From Morinoia aosen (taxonomy: Eukaryota > Arthropoda > Malacostraca > Amphipoda > Talitridae), in assembly GCA_030386875.1 (NCBI GenBank), contig CM059564.1, positions 67,599,436 through 67,663,435 on the forward strand: a stretch of 64,000 nucleotides of DNA, given 5' to 3'. The first letter of the stretch is position 1. Each line of letters opens with the position of its first letter. A model generated the notes under the pieces. That model was not told the origin of the DNA and searched no databases. It saw only the letters and a program-made list of their open reading frames with translations. A program made the position numbers and the translations under genes. Positions 32,862-43,265 of this stretch are shown here, piece after piece.

Positions 32862-34582
32862 CACAACAGTCGGGGCACACAACAGTCGGGGCACAACACA
32901 ACAGTCGGGGCACACAACAGTCGGGGCACACAACAGTCGGGGCACACAACAGTCGGGGCACACAACAGTCGGGGCACACAACAGTCGGGGCACACAACAG
33001 TCGGGGCACAACACAACAGTCGTGGCACACAACAGTCGGGGCACACAACAGTCGGGGCACACAACAGTCGGGGCACAACACAACAGTCGGGGCACAACAC
33101 AACAGTCGGGGCACAAAACAGTCGGGGCACACAACAGTCGGGGCACACAACAGTCGAGGCACACAACAGGTCGGGGCACACAACAGTTGGGGCACACAAC
33201 AGTCGGGGCACACAACAGGTCGGGGCACACACAACAGTCGGGGCACACAACAGTCGGGGCACACAACAGTCAGGGCACACAACAGTCGGGGCACACAACA
33301 GTCGGGGCACACAACAGTCGGGGCACAACACAACAGTCGGGGCACACAACAGTCGGGGCACACAACAGTCGGGGCACACAACAGTCGGGGCACACAACAG
33401 TCGAGGCACAAAACAGTCGGGGCACACAACAGTCGGGGCACACAACAGTCGGGGCACACAACAGTCGGGGCACACAACAGTCGAGGCACACAACAGTCGG
33501 GGCACACAACAATCGGGGCACACAACAGTCGGGGCACACAACAGTCGGGGCACACAACAGTCGGGGCACACAACAGTCGGGGCACAGAACAGGAACAGGT
33601 TGGGGCACACAACAGTCAGGCCCACAACAGTCGGGGCACACAACAGTCGGGGCACACAACAGTCCTGGCACACAACAGTCGGGGCACACAACAGGTCGGG
33701 GCACACAACATTCGGGGCACACAAAAGTCAGGGCACACAACAGTCGGGGCACACAACAGTCGGGGCGCAGAACAGGTCGGGGCACAGAACAGGTCGGGGC
33801 ACACAACAGTCGGGCCACACAACAGTCGGGGCACACAACGGTCGGAGCACACAACAGGTCGGGGCACACAACAGTCGGGGCACACAACAGTCCGGGCACA
33901 CAACAGTCGGGGCACACAACAGGTCGAGGCACGCAACAGTCGGGGCACACAACAGGTCGGGGGCACACAGCAGTCGGGGCACACAACAGTCGGAGCACAC
34001 AACAGTCGGGCCACACAACAGTCGGGGCACACAATAGGTCGGGGCACAAAACAGGCCGGGCACACAACAGGTCGGGGCACACAACAGTCGGGGCACACAA
34101 CAGTCGGGGCACACAACAGTCGGGGCACACAACAGTCGGGGCACACAGCAGTCGGGGCACACAACAGTCGGGGCACACAACAGTCGGGGCACACAACAGT
34201 CGGGGCACACAACAGTCGGGACACTCAGCAGTCGGTGCACACAACAGTCGGGGCACACAACAGTCGGGGCACACAACAGTCGGGACACTCAGCAGTCGGT
34301 GCACACAACAGTCGGGGCACACAACAGTCGGGGCACACAACAGTCGGGGCACACAACAGTCGGGGCACACAACAGTCGGGGCACACAACAGTCGGGGCAC
34401 ACAACAGTCGGGGCACACAACATTCGGGACACTCAGCAGTCGGTGCACATAACAGTCGGGACACTCAGCAGTCGGTGCACACAACAGTTGGGGCACACAA
34501 CAGTCGGGGCACACAACAGTCGGGGCACACAACAGTCGGGGCACACAACAGTCGGGGCATACAACAGCCGGGGCACACAACA
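32862..34582. repeat. Minisatellite, 16-bp unit, about 107 copies
   Basis: Tandem GGGGCACACAACAGTC with occasional one- to five-base length variants (an added G in ACAGGTC; CACAACACAACAGTC) and point changes, plus several ACACTCAGCAGTCGGTGC variants in the last third. Because the unit lacks stops in several frames and 16 is not a multiple of 3, long reading frames run through it on both strands; these are not genes. Confidence 0.97.
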
Positions 34583-35605
34583 AAATTGAAGAAACCAGCT
34601 ACTATAAATTTCTGGGCATTATATTAGATTAACATCAGACACTCAAAGAGCATGTTGCCCTAACCAGTACTAAATTATCAAAATCTGTTGGATTTCTTCA
34701 TAAAGTAAGAAATGTTTTGCCAGAAGAAGCTTTAAAAATACTTTATCGAACGACCATTTCACCATGTTTACAACACGGGATGAAAGCTTCGTACGGAACT
34801 GATAAAAAATGAAAACCACTTGCTCTTTGGATTGCAAAAAATAGCCATTCGAGCGGTATTAAACTTAGAATTTAATGCTCACACAAATGACTCATTCAAA
34901 AGCTTAAAAACACTTGAGCTTTTCGATCTCTACAAGCTATCCGTATGTAATTCCATGCATAAGACACTAATTGATGATGGCGACAAAGAACTCAAATAAT
35001 TATTACCTGCTCAAACTGGCCATCATGATCATTTAACACGAAACAGAAGTAACTTCATACTTCCTTAATATTCAAAATCTCGGTCACAAAGCAGTATCAT
35101 CTTCAATGGAACTAAGAATTGGAATGCAATCCCTGCTGAAATCCGTGGAAAAAGTACTTACAAATTCATCAAAACAAATCTTGGATTCCGCTTCCTATCG
35201 GAATATTATTCACTTAAGGTAATTCAAGTTAATTTTTTTCTCTTGTTATAAGACTTATCTTGATGAGGTAATCTGCCATTATTAATGATATAGATTTTAT
35301 GCTCCTAATCATTTTCTTGAATATACTCTTTCCATCTAGCCCATATTAACTATTTTTTTGAAAAAATGAAGCATCGAGACATGATCAGTCTCGCATGCCC
35401 CTAGGTTAAATAAATTAGGTTAAACATAACTGTACTCTTTGAAAAAAGCTTTGATGAGGAGGATGTCCTAGAAGTCGCTGAACTTATTCGGGCCCACAAG
35501 TAGCTATAATCAAGTATGTCCATTGTACTAGACGTAAGATATAATCTATTTCTGTATCATTTGTGGTAAATAAATTATTAAATTGGTAAAATTGTTAAAT
35601 GACTG
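34583..35605 (+). mobile_element. CR1/Jockey-like LINE 3' fragment
   Basis: Starts abruptly at the end of the 16-bp array with IEETSYYKFLGIILD, then SVGFLHKVRNVLPEEALKIL, in a frame broken by stops, and continues into a 3' region ending near TGGTAAATAAATTATTAAAT. It is the same family as 29560-31900 but in opposite orientation, and it lacks the 698-bp insert found there. Confidence 0.72.
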
Positions 35606-36725
35606 ATTTTTTTATCATTTGAGTGGTATCTTTGTCACACTTCGTCAGTAGCTAGAGAGAGCTTAACATATGAAAGAAGCGAGGAAATTCTTTAGCATAA
35701 TGCCGAAGAATTTCCTCGCTTCTTTCATGTGTTAAACTCTCGCTAGCTACTCGGTGTTGCTCTGCATTATTCCGCAGAATTTCCAAAGGCCGTTCAAGGT
35801 CACTTTAGCTCTAGCTTCTCGTTGGCGAGCAGCATTGCCTAGTCTTGCCATTTCGCGTTGCTCTTCCGATCGTCTTTGGCGTTTTTTTTTGCTGTCAAAG
35901 TCTTGCTACTTCTTCCTTGCGGTTGGACAAATTTCTATCCGTGGTAGCCTCTTTTACCGGAATTTTATTCTCAAATGTCGTCTATTATCTTTTGGAGCTT
36001 TTCAAGGAAATCACAATTTCGAAAACGATAACTCAAGTTCCAAAATCTCGGGCCCTGTACCAAGTAGTAGCCAGGTTACTGGTCAAACGAATTTAAAACA
36101 TTTTTTTGCATAATGAATTGAAAATATCAAAGCAACGTGATGAATTTCAACAGAGAAAGCTACAAAGAAAATTTCTATATGTAAAAATAAGCCGATTGTG
36201 TATTCTGGATACCGTAATCCAAGTGAAAGGGAATTGAATCGCCACAGAAAAAGAATGCAATAGAATAATTTCTTGTATTTTTTAAGCTTATCCTTGCTGC
36301 TATCAAAACTATCGATTAGAAGAGGGGTCACACGGATGGACGGACGAAGCTACTTTTATAATAGTGATTAAATAAATTAGGAAGTATGTACATACTTCGA
36401 CGTTCATTACGTTATCCCAAATTTCTATTTTCCTCTACGGAGTGTTCTGTTACCTCGAACAGGAAGGTTGAATTTGCAGGATGCATCATTTGTTGAATCA
36501 CTGGGTTAGTCTGTTGCTGCCAGTCACGTTTTGGCCCAAATATCTCGCGTTCTCAGCAGAATAAGATGTTATTCGGTTTCTCGTGATTTCAAGTTGCTCG
36601 TTTCGGGGCGAGAAATATTTTACAAATATCATGAAAAATTTCATACGTTCAATTCACGATATATATCAGAGTAGTTGACAAGCATGTTTGTAGGATATTT
36701 TCAAATATTTTTATTTATGGTGAGT
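35606..36725. other. Intergenic stretch
   Basis: Contains the hairpin at 35652-35750; otherwise AT-rich, with no recognisable gene. Confidence 0.4.
35652..35750. mobile_element. Perfectly folding hairpin repeat
   Basis: Arms AGTAGCTAGAGAGAGCTTAA... and ...TTAAACTCTCGCTAGCTACT pair over about 46 nt, around AGCATAATGC. The inner arms GAAAGAAGCGAGGAAATTCTT are nearly perfect. No coding content. Confidence 0.75.
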
Positions 36726-36732
36726 CAATATT

Positions 36733-38184
36733 ATGCTATGTCTATGTCTAAAGAAAGGAGGAAATGTGGTTATAGAATGGTTGGTGCGTTTATTAAATGT
36801 GTGTTTCGAGGCTAGTAAAGTGCCGGTTGATTGGAGTAGCGCGTGCGTAGTTCCGTTGTACAAGGGGAAAGGTGACAGGTATGAGTGCAGTAATTCTAGG
36901 GGTATAAGTCTACTGAGTGTCGTTGGGAAGCTATATGGAAGAGTGTTAATTGGAAGAATGAGAGTGTTGACGGATCGTGTGCTTGCTGAAGAACAGTGTG
37001 GTTTTAGGTGTGGTAGAGGTTGTGTGGATCAAATGTTTGCTGTGAGGCAGGTGAATGAAAAATACTTATTAAAGGGAAAGGATGTATATTGGGCATTTAT
37101 GGATCTAGAGAAGGCGTATGACAGAGTGGATCGCGAGGCTTTATGGCAAGTGGTAAGTTTTTATGGAGTGGGTGGGAGACTGTTGAATGCGATCAAGAGT
37201 TTCTACATTGATAGCAGAGCTTGTGTGAGAGTAGGGAATGAGGTGAGTGAATGGTTCCCAGTTGTGACAGGTGTGAGACAGGGATGTGTGATGTCGCCGT
37301 GGTTGTTTAATTTGTTTATGGATGGTGTGGTGAGAGAAGTAAATGCCAGAGTGTTGGGAAAAGGTGCGCAGTTGGTGGGACGAAATGGCATGTATTGGGA
37401 AGTGTGTCAGCTGTTGTTTGCAGATGATACAGCGCTTGTGGCTGATTCAGAGGAAAAACTGAGGAGACTGGTTACAGAGTTTGGTAGAGTGTGCGAAAGG
37501 CGGAAATTGAGGGTAAATGGGAATAAAAGTAAGGTGATGAGATGTTCAAGAGGTGGAGTGTTTGGAACTTTGGATGTGAGGTTGAATGGGGAAGTTTTAG
37601 AGGAGGTAGAGCATTTTAGGTACCTCGGGTCGGATGTGACTGTTAAGGATAGTATGGAAGTAGAAGTGAAGCATCGAGTGAGTGAAGGTTGTAAGACATT
37701 GGGTGCAATGAGGAAAGTTTTTGAATGCAGGAGTTTGAGTATGAATGCTAAGAGGGGACTGTATGAAAGTTTGATTGTGCCAGTTTTGTTGTATGGAGCA
37801 GAGTCCTGGGGGTTGAGAGCAGCTGAGAGGAGGAAGTTGGATGTGTTTGAGATGAAGTGTTTGAGGAGCATGTATGGAGTAACTAGAAGAGATAGGATCA
37901 GGAATGAGTTGGTTAGGGAGCAGACGGGTGTTATCAAAAAGTTGAGCAGGCGAGTGGATGAAAGAGTGCTTGGATGGTTTGGGCATATAGAAAGAATGAA
38001 TGTTGAGCGGCTGGTGAAAAAGATACATATGTCGGAAGTGAGTGGCCTTCGAGCGCGAGGTAGACCACGGATGAGTTGGATGGATGGGGTGCGACGTGCT
38101 TTGTATGAGAGGGGTCTGACTGTGGACGTGGCGAGAGGGATGGCTGCGTACAGAAGTGAGTGGGGGCAGTGTATAAGGAGGTAA
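36733..38184 (+). CDS. RTE reverse transcriptase, truncated ORF (483 codons)
   Basis: Uninterrupted frame. Fingers: GISLLSVVGKLYGRVLIGR and CGFRCGRGCVDQMFAVRQ. Palm: FMDLEKAYDRVD (motif A Asp), VRQGCVMSPWLFNLFMDGVV (motif B), CQLLFADDTALVADS (FADD, motif C). Thumb: FRYLGSDVTVKD. RTE-type C-terminal tail: LLYGAESWGLRAAERRKLD, WFGHIERMNVERL, RGRPRMSWMDGVRRAL. It lacks the endonuclease, so it could not nick DNA by itself. The Met at 36733 lies in the target-site duplication, so the start codon is host sequence, not element sequence. All catalytic residues are present. Whether it is translated is unknown. Confidence 0.88.
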   Translation: MLCLCLKKGGNVVIEWLVRLLNVCFEASKVPVDWSSACVVPLYKGKGDRYECSNSRGISLLSVVGKLYGRVLIGRMRVLTDRVLAEEQCGFRCGRGCVDQMFAVRQVNEKYLLKGKDVYWAFMDLEKAYDRVDREALWQVVSFYGVGGRLLNAIKSFYIDSRACVRVGNEVSEWFPVVTGVRQGCVMSPWLFNLFMDGVVREVNARVLGKGAQLVGRNGMYWEVCQLLFADDTALVADSEEKLRRLVTEFGRVCERRKLRVNGNKSKVMRCSRGGVFGTLDVRLNGEVLEEVEHFRYLGSDVTVKDSMEVEVKHRVSEGCKTLGAMRKVFECRSLSMNAKRGLYESLIVPVLLYGAESWGLRAAERRKLDVFEMKCLRSMYGVTRRDRIRNELVREQTGVIKKLSRRVDERVLGWFGHIERMNVERLVKKIHMSEVSGLRARGRPRMSWMDGVRRALYERGLTVDVARGMAAYRSEWGQCIRR

Positions 38185-38461
38185 TTTTATTTTTGACGCG
38201 TTACTGGAAGCTGCCCGCGTGTGATGGGGTTGACCTGTCATGTGCGGGGGAGGGGCTGCACTCAATGAAGCGGTCGGGGTAAACCAGCTGTTGCTGTCGA
38301 GCCTGACTGTGGAAGGTGGTTGTGCTGGGCTGCTGCTGATCCTGGCAGTTCAGGTGCGGCCAGTGCTGCCTCTCTCGCCTCCTAGTGACTAAGTGTGGTG
38401 ATTGTGGCCTGCTGTCGGCTACCCTCCCATGGGGAGGATAAGCCCGGTATATGTATGTATG
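36738..38461 (+). mobile_element. RTE non-LTR retrotransposon, 5'-truncated, intact RT frame
   Basis: About 1.72 kb, flanked by a perfect 12-bp target duplication CAATATTATGCT (36726-36737 and 38462-38473). It begins inside the ORF just upstream of the reverse transcriptase and ends with a 3' untranslated region (matching 13970-14240 inverted) and a short TATGTATGTATG tail. 5' truncation, target duplication and short tandem tail are all expected of target-primed reverse transcription. Confidence 0.93.
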
Positions 38462-38473
38462 CAATATTATGCT

Positions 38474-39390
38474 GAGCATTGCATTGCAGAAATGAAACGG
38501 TCCCGGTACACTTCACACTTGAGTATGGGCAGCCAGTTCATGCTCTCGAATAACGTGTCGCATAAATTTGAGTACCCTACTAGTCCTCCTTATAATAATT
38601 TTTATAATTTATAAATAAATAGTTTTGTATCGTCTGTCTGTAACCATCCCAATAATTCATATGAATTGTATCATAGATACCATTCAAATGATATAAAAAA
38701 CATGGCATCCGCTCACTTTTGTTTGCAAGCGAAAAAATATAGCGCTAGTAAAATTGAATCTATTGTCCAAGAAAATCCTACTTATCGCGAGGAAAAATCA
38801 ACTAATTTTTTTAAAAACTTCTTGACTAATCTATACTATAATAGGAGCCGCGTCTGTCCGTCACACCCACCTGTAAGAAGAGTGTGATGAGCGTATCTGT
38901 GATACAATCCTCATCAACTCCACAATTTTCGGTGTAGTAATTCATCGGATTCGGAGGCGGAATGAATGTCACGTATAGTGTTAGTAAATAAGGACGTGTG
39001 TCATGTGATTTGTCGAACAATACTGCATGTGGTGTACATTTTTGACGGGTCGTGTGCACTCGGCCTCATCAACTCTTGAGATATCAAGCCTTTATTTTTC
39101 CGTCCTTTATTTCATTTCGCTTTCTTTATTATTTCAAATAAAGGGAGTGGACTATGTAGTATTAAATAATGATTCTCAGTTGTCGCTTTCTTTGTTGATC
39201 GGTCTCTCAGTCACGCTCTCAAGCTACGATGCTTCATGACCGTATCTGTGGTACGAGTTTCACCAGTGTATAAGTACAAGAGTATTTTTATCTCGGGGAC
39301 CTCTATTATAGATATACTTGTTCGTCATACACATTTGAAAGATTTACTTGAGGAAAATATCGAATCTCGTCATTTTTGGCTGGCCATGCT
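38474..39390. repeat. Dispersed repeat, copy 2
   Basis: The stretch 38620-39390 is related to 22970-23430 (CATGGCATCCGCTCACTTT; GTACGAGTTTCACCAGTGT; TATCGAATCTCGTCATTTTT) and carries extra sequence in the middle. No gene. Confidence 0.5.
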
Positions 39391-39669
39391 CACCACGGTA
39401 GAAAAAACAAGGTAGGGTCAAACAAGTCTTATTTTCGTCGACCGTGTGGCAATGCTGACGTCATGGCACGAACCAACATAGCAGCGCTCATATTGCATCT
39501 GACAACGTTGCTAGCCCCAATTCTAGCCCCACTATTGGCCGAATGACATTTCGCAATGGTGACGTCATAAAGTTTGTTTGAAATAAAGCCATTTTATTGG
39601 CTAATCGAACAAGAGGAGGTGTATTTTCCCCCATAGAAATGACTCTACCTTATTTCCTCTACAGTGGTG
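39391..39669. mobile_element. TIR element (MITE) of 279 bp
   Basis: Starts CACCACGGTAGAAAAAACAA and ends with the reverse complement of CACCACTGTAGAGGAAATAA; the repeats continue through GGTAGRGTCA, about 28 bp in all. It contains two GACGTCA palindromes at roughly symmetrical places. No target duplication could be fixed. Confidence 0.7.
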
Positions 39670-39841
39670 TACACTAGAGGAAACATAATTTTTACTCAGC
39701 ATCTCTTCATAATTTGAGTTAACATAATTTAGAAGCCCTCTGTATGTTTATTGATGGGTCATACAATACCATGGTAAAGGTTACATGTGTACTATCAATT
39801 TCAAACTGAGAGTTCGTTCTTTGGTAATTAATAATTTACCT

Positions 39842-39885
39842 CTGTAGAACTCCGCTACGTATTCGTCCGAAGCGTCACATCTACA
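39842..39885 (-). other. Possible short exon (weak)
   Basis: On the minus strand, AG followed by an open TGTGACGCTTCGGACGAATA stretch (CDASDEYVAEFYR) ends at ACAGAG|GTAAAT, a good donor. Nothing connects it to other exons, and it abuts the left edge of the duplicated segment. Confidence 0.15.
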
Positions 39886-42014
39886 CTTGGGAGATCAGAT
39901 CTGACATCAGCTTCCTTTTGCTATTCTGATACGAGAAAATCGTCCTATTTGACACTACACGGTTTGTTGCGGGCTTGTTTGCTCGTTTGTCTGCCCGGGC
40001 CTACTCTCACCGTGTAAACAGGATATCTGGACATTGCATATAATGACTTAAAATTGTTGTTTTTCTTAATTACAACGCATTAATCTGCCCTCGCAATCGC
40101 TCATAAAGCTCTAATAAACTTTTTAGGTGGCTCACTTTCTTGGTTTTCTCAAATTCCACGCTATTTCCACTAATAAGATAACGCAAATTCAGGGCAATAA
40201 TTTCCCTTATAAGATGGAAGGAAATTGATGAATAATTTTTCAACGAATAACAGAAAAAATTCAACCCCTTTTTCACGGTACGAGGGCCATTCTGTAATCA
40301 GTAGAAAGAATATCACGCTCTTAGTTCAATTTTAAATATTCCCATAAGCTGCCTCGTGGATACGGTCTATTACGAATGCTCATTTACAAAAGGAATTTCC
40401 GGTCGACTTTTCTGCAAGTTTAGGAAGAAATGCTGACATCACTGTAATATTTTATCCCTGTGAAAATCTCGTTAATTTAGGCGAAAAGTAATTCATGTGA
40501 ACAGTGTGACCCAACTGGTCAAAGGTGGTTAAGCATACTCACAAAACTGTGAAAATCTTGTTCCAGTGATTGGTTGCTCTTTGCCGTCTACGCTGCTTTG
40601 AGTAATGAGATAAAGGAAAATTCAACACTCTATTTAAAGTGTTGAATTTTTGATAGCGACTTCATATGATTGGAAAAAATCCAGTAAAATGCTTTTAGTA
40701 ACATAGTAGGGGAGAATAATTCAACTTACTTTTTCATGATAGAGATGATGTGAGTCTTTCACTATTGTACCGTGAGAAGTAAACTTTCTATTTAGCGCGA
40801 CCTTAATAAACCAGCAAAGAATCATTGTGGAAGAGTCTGCTACAAATGCTATTTTACGTAAGATGTTTTCCTGTTGGCTCTGCAGTAAGTTTTTGTATGA
40901 ATGGTTTTATAGGTGCTGATTAATTATACCTTCGCGAAAAACGTGACAGTCTACAATTTGGAGCCGAACCAAACAACCTTATCCAAAAGTTCATGGGCGG
41001 TGTAGCATCGACTGAAGTTCCCTCTGATGTTATCATCACACCAAAATAGTAGAATCGAAAGAGGAAAAAATACACATTTCAAACGATCATTTATTTGAAA
41101 ATGTTTTTCACGAATGCATCCTAGCAGAGCTTTAGAAAAAAACAGCATTTTTTGAAGGCGGCTGTAAGCTAATACCTTCCATTTGTGTGTGGTGCTGCAG
41201 GTGTTATTCTGGATGCGTCCGGGGGTTTTTTACTTCGATATGAATTATTCTGGCTTTTTTACAGTAGTAGTAATGAAATGAAAAATTGTTTTTTTAAGAA
41301 GGAATCATCGTACAAATAAGTGTATTTTATCTCACTTCCTTCTGCCTTAATTCTCACACGCACAATTTCGTGTCTAGGAGTTGACATATGTCATAAACTG
41401 ATCTAGTTCTTTTGAGTTGCGTTTAAAAAATCATCATTTTTTTGTGTAAAACATAAAATGATATTTAAAATTGATCTTACTTGAGGTAATATCTACAATT
41501 TTTCTCAATTTTTAAACATTAACAGGACTAAAAACGCCATGACACTCGTTTGACCAGAAAGACTACTCCCACGACCACGGTCTTAACGAGCCTACGTCTG
41601 CTCTGTAGTACTTGGGAAAGTTTCTCATCACGCATTCAAAAAATTTGTAACTGGAACATTGATTATGGCATAATTATGAGTTCACAACTCAAGGTAATGA
41701 CTCTTCTTTTGTTTTCAAAGTTTTTTCTTATAAATATATTTTGATCTCATACGAACACAAATGATTCTCTAAGATGTAGTGTCTCAACGAGACTAAATGG
41801 GTGTGTGTTAAACCTTGCCCTTCTTCAGGTGCAACGAAAAATATATTCTGTTATTTTGTACTTATTCCAACGCACTGAGTGTTACAGTGAATAAAATATG
41901 GAATGTTGGTGATTTATAAAAATCATTAAGCAGGAGCAAAAAGTGAGGCGAAAATGAAGATTTATTGCTAATTCCTACCTAATCATTCTCTACCTTTAAG
42001 CTTTTAACATAAGA

Positions 42015-42224
42015 TCAATTAAATTTAGCGTCGGATGGATGTATCGAATACATCATAACTCCTGGAAATTAGCTTTTAATGCATTAAGACTACAAATCAC
42101 AGACATAGAAAAATGGAGATGATCTTTAGTTTCCTAAGAACAAATGGCGCCACACGCCATTTGTTGGCATGTCACACGCGGAAATGATCGGAAGTTCGAT
42201 TGTCAAACTCTTCACGTCGTTCCA
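42015..42224. other. Highly conserved block with two perfect hairpins, copy A
   Basis: Nearly identical to 63094-63302: the last 145 bp (42080-42224) differ at 2 positions, far fewer than the flanks. Hairpin 1 is GATGTAT-CGA-ATACATC (42038-42054). Hairpin 2 is AACAAATGGCG-CCACA with CGCCATTTGTT (42139-42165), an 11-bp perfect stem with a 5-nt loop. No coding potential is seen. Function unknown; it could be a structured RNA, a regulatory element, or part of a repeat family. Confidence 0.55.
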
Positions 42225-42628
42225 GAAATTTATGTTTAAAAAGTGTGCCGGGTCACTAGATGCTTAGTATTTAAGTTTAAATTAAAAACTCAAACATGAA
42301 AAGTTATATCCGGAAAAAACAGCGCGTAGCGTCGCCAAGCTAGCAGAAGAACTTTAACCTTAACTGTATAACTGTAATGTTACAGCGACGTTTATTATTT
42401 GGAAAACCAAGCCTTGTAGTAAGTATTGCTTGATTCATCGTACACATTTTAAGCATGCGCCAACGACTACAATTAAGCTGACGGTGAGTGTAGTCCGCAC
42501 CAACACGCTCAAGTAGGTTTTACCATCAAGTATTGTTATCTCGACTAAGGATGCTGATTTGAAATGATATGAAGTTTAAAAAATGCCTAATGTACATAAT
42601 ATCCTGGTACAAGAGAATCAAGCGAACT

Positions 42629-42811
42629 CTATTTCGTTGCCCAAGCTGCAGAATTGAAGGTTAAAGGAAGAGCAGCTTCAACTCCTTCCTTGCCTGCCAC
42701 AGCTTCAGCAACGGTGTAATGGGACAAGAGAAGCTCAAACTCATAAGTTTTTGCGTCATTCGTTAAAATACTGAACTTTACATATAGTATTGTAAACAGC
42801 GCATGAGTCAA
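42629..42811 (-). other. Small ORF conserved between the two duplicate segments, copy A
   Basis: The minus-strand frame reads KFSILTNDAKTYEFELLLSH, then YTVAEAVAGKEGVE and AAWATK-stop. The partner at 63674-63913 reads KLRILTNEAKGYGFKLLFFQ ... VAAGKEGVK ... AWVSK-stop. Frame and stop are shared. No family is recognised, and it lies about 260 bp beyond the OST-alpha stop, in the same orientation. Confidence 0.3.
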
Positions 42812-42951
42812 AAAATATTTTACGATATTCTGAGTTCAGTTTTTGATCCTCTCTCCCACTCTTCTTTCTTCACGTGAGGCTAAGATGATTTAAATGAAAG
42901 ATTTAATGCTCTTCCACGAGTGAGGAAGAAACTCAAACTCAACATTGAACA

Positions 42952-43047
42952 ATAAACTACTTACGAGCAGTTCAGGCTTACACAGCTAATGCATTATTTA
43001 TAAACTACTTACGGGCAGTTCAGGCTTACGCAGCTAATGCATTATTT
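42952..43047. repeat. 48-bp tandem duplication
   Basis: Two copies of ATAAACTACTTACGAGCAGT followed by TCAGGCTTACACAGCTAATGCATTATTT less a few bases, with two differences. It is 28 bp beyond the OST-alpha stop codon, hence probably in its 3' untranslated region. Confidence 0.9.
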
Positions 43048-43074
43048 TACGCATGGAGCAATTTCAAAGTCTCT

Positions 43075-43265
43075 TCAAAGGTTAACATCTTGATTTCGGT
43101 CATCAACACGAATATTTCCGTTTTCTTGGTCCTTGGCCTTTTCATCGAGTAGGGCTGGGCTTTCAGTCTCTTCTTCTTTCTTAGGCAGCGGAGGCAACAA
43201 GTAGACGAAGCGGGCCAGGATCGACAGAATCACAAGCTGACCCATCAACATGCAGCAGAGAATAG
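43075..43265 (-). CDS. OST-alpha exon 6 (stop codon)
   Basis: Acceptor TATTTTTACAG at 43267/43266, ending with a TAA at 43077-43075. Encodes helix 7 (ILCCMLMGQLVILSILARFV) and the charged cytoplasmic tail. Confidence 0.9.

Larger units (their letters stand above)
39892..42960. repeat. Duplicated segment, copy A
   Basis: From AGATCAGATCTGACATCAGC onward this matches 60461-64000, in the same orientation, at roughly 80-85% by eye with small indels. Copy A lacks a MITE and a SINE present in copy B. It ends about 115 bp downstream of the OST-alpha stop codon. It contains a small ORF (42629-42811) and a block of unusual conservation (42015-42224). Confidence 0.85.

Noticed and set aside
32819..34627. 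A 602-codon plus-strand frame, a 476-codon frame and several 200-437-codon minus-strand frames
   Set aside because: All are readings of the 16-bp tandem repeat, whose unit lacks stops in several frames; the products are simple repeats (GAHNSRGTQQSGHTTV or CVPRLLCAPTVVCPDC).
37407..38265. Minus-strand frames of 176 and 222 codons
   Set aside because: Shadows of the RTE reverse transcriptase on the plus strand.
39842..39885. Claiming a real gene from the short exon-like stretch
   Set aside because: One good donor and 14 codons are not enough; listed only as a weak possibility.
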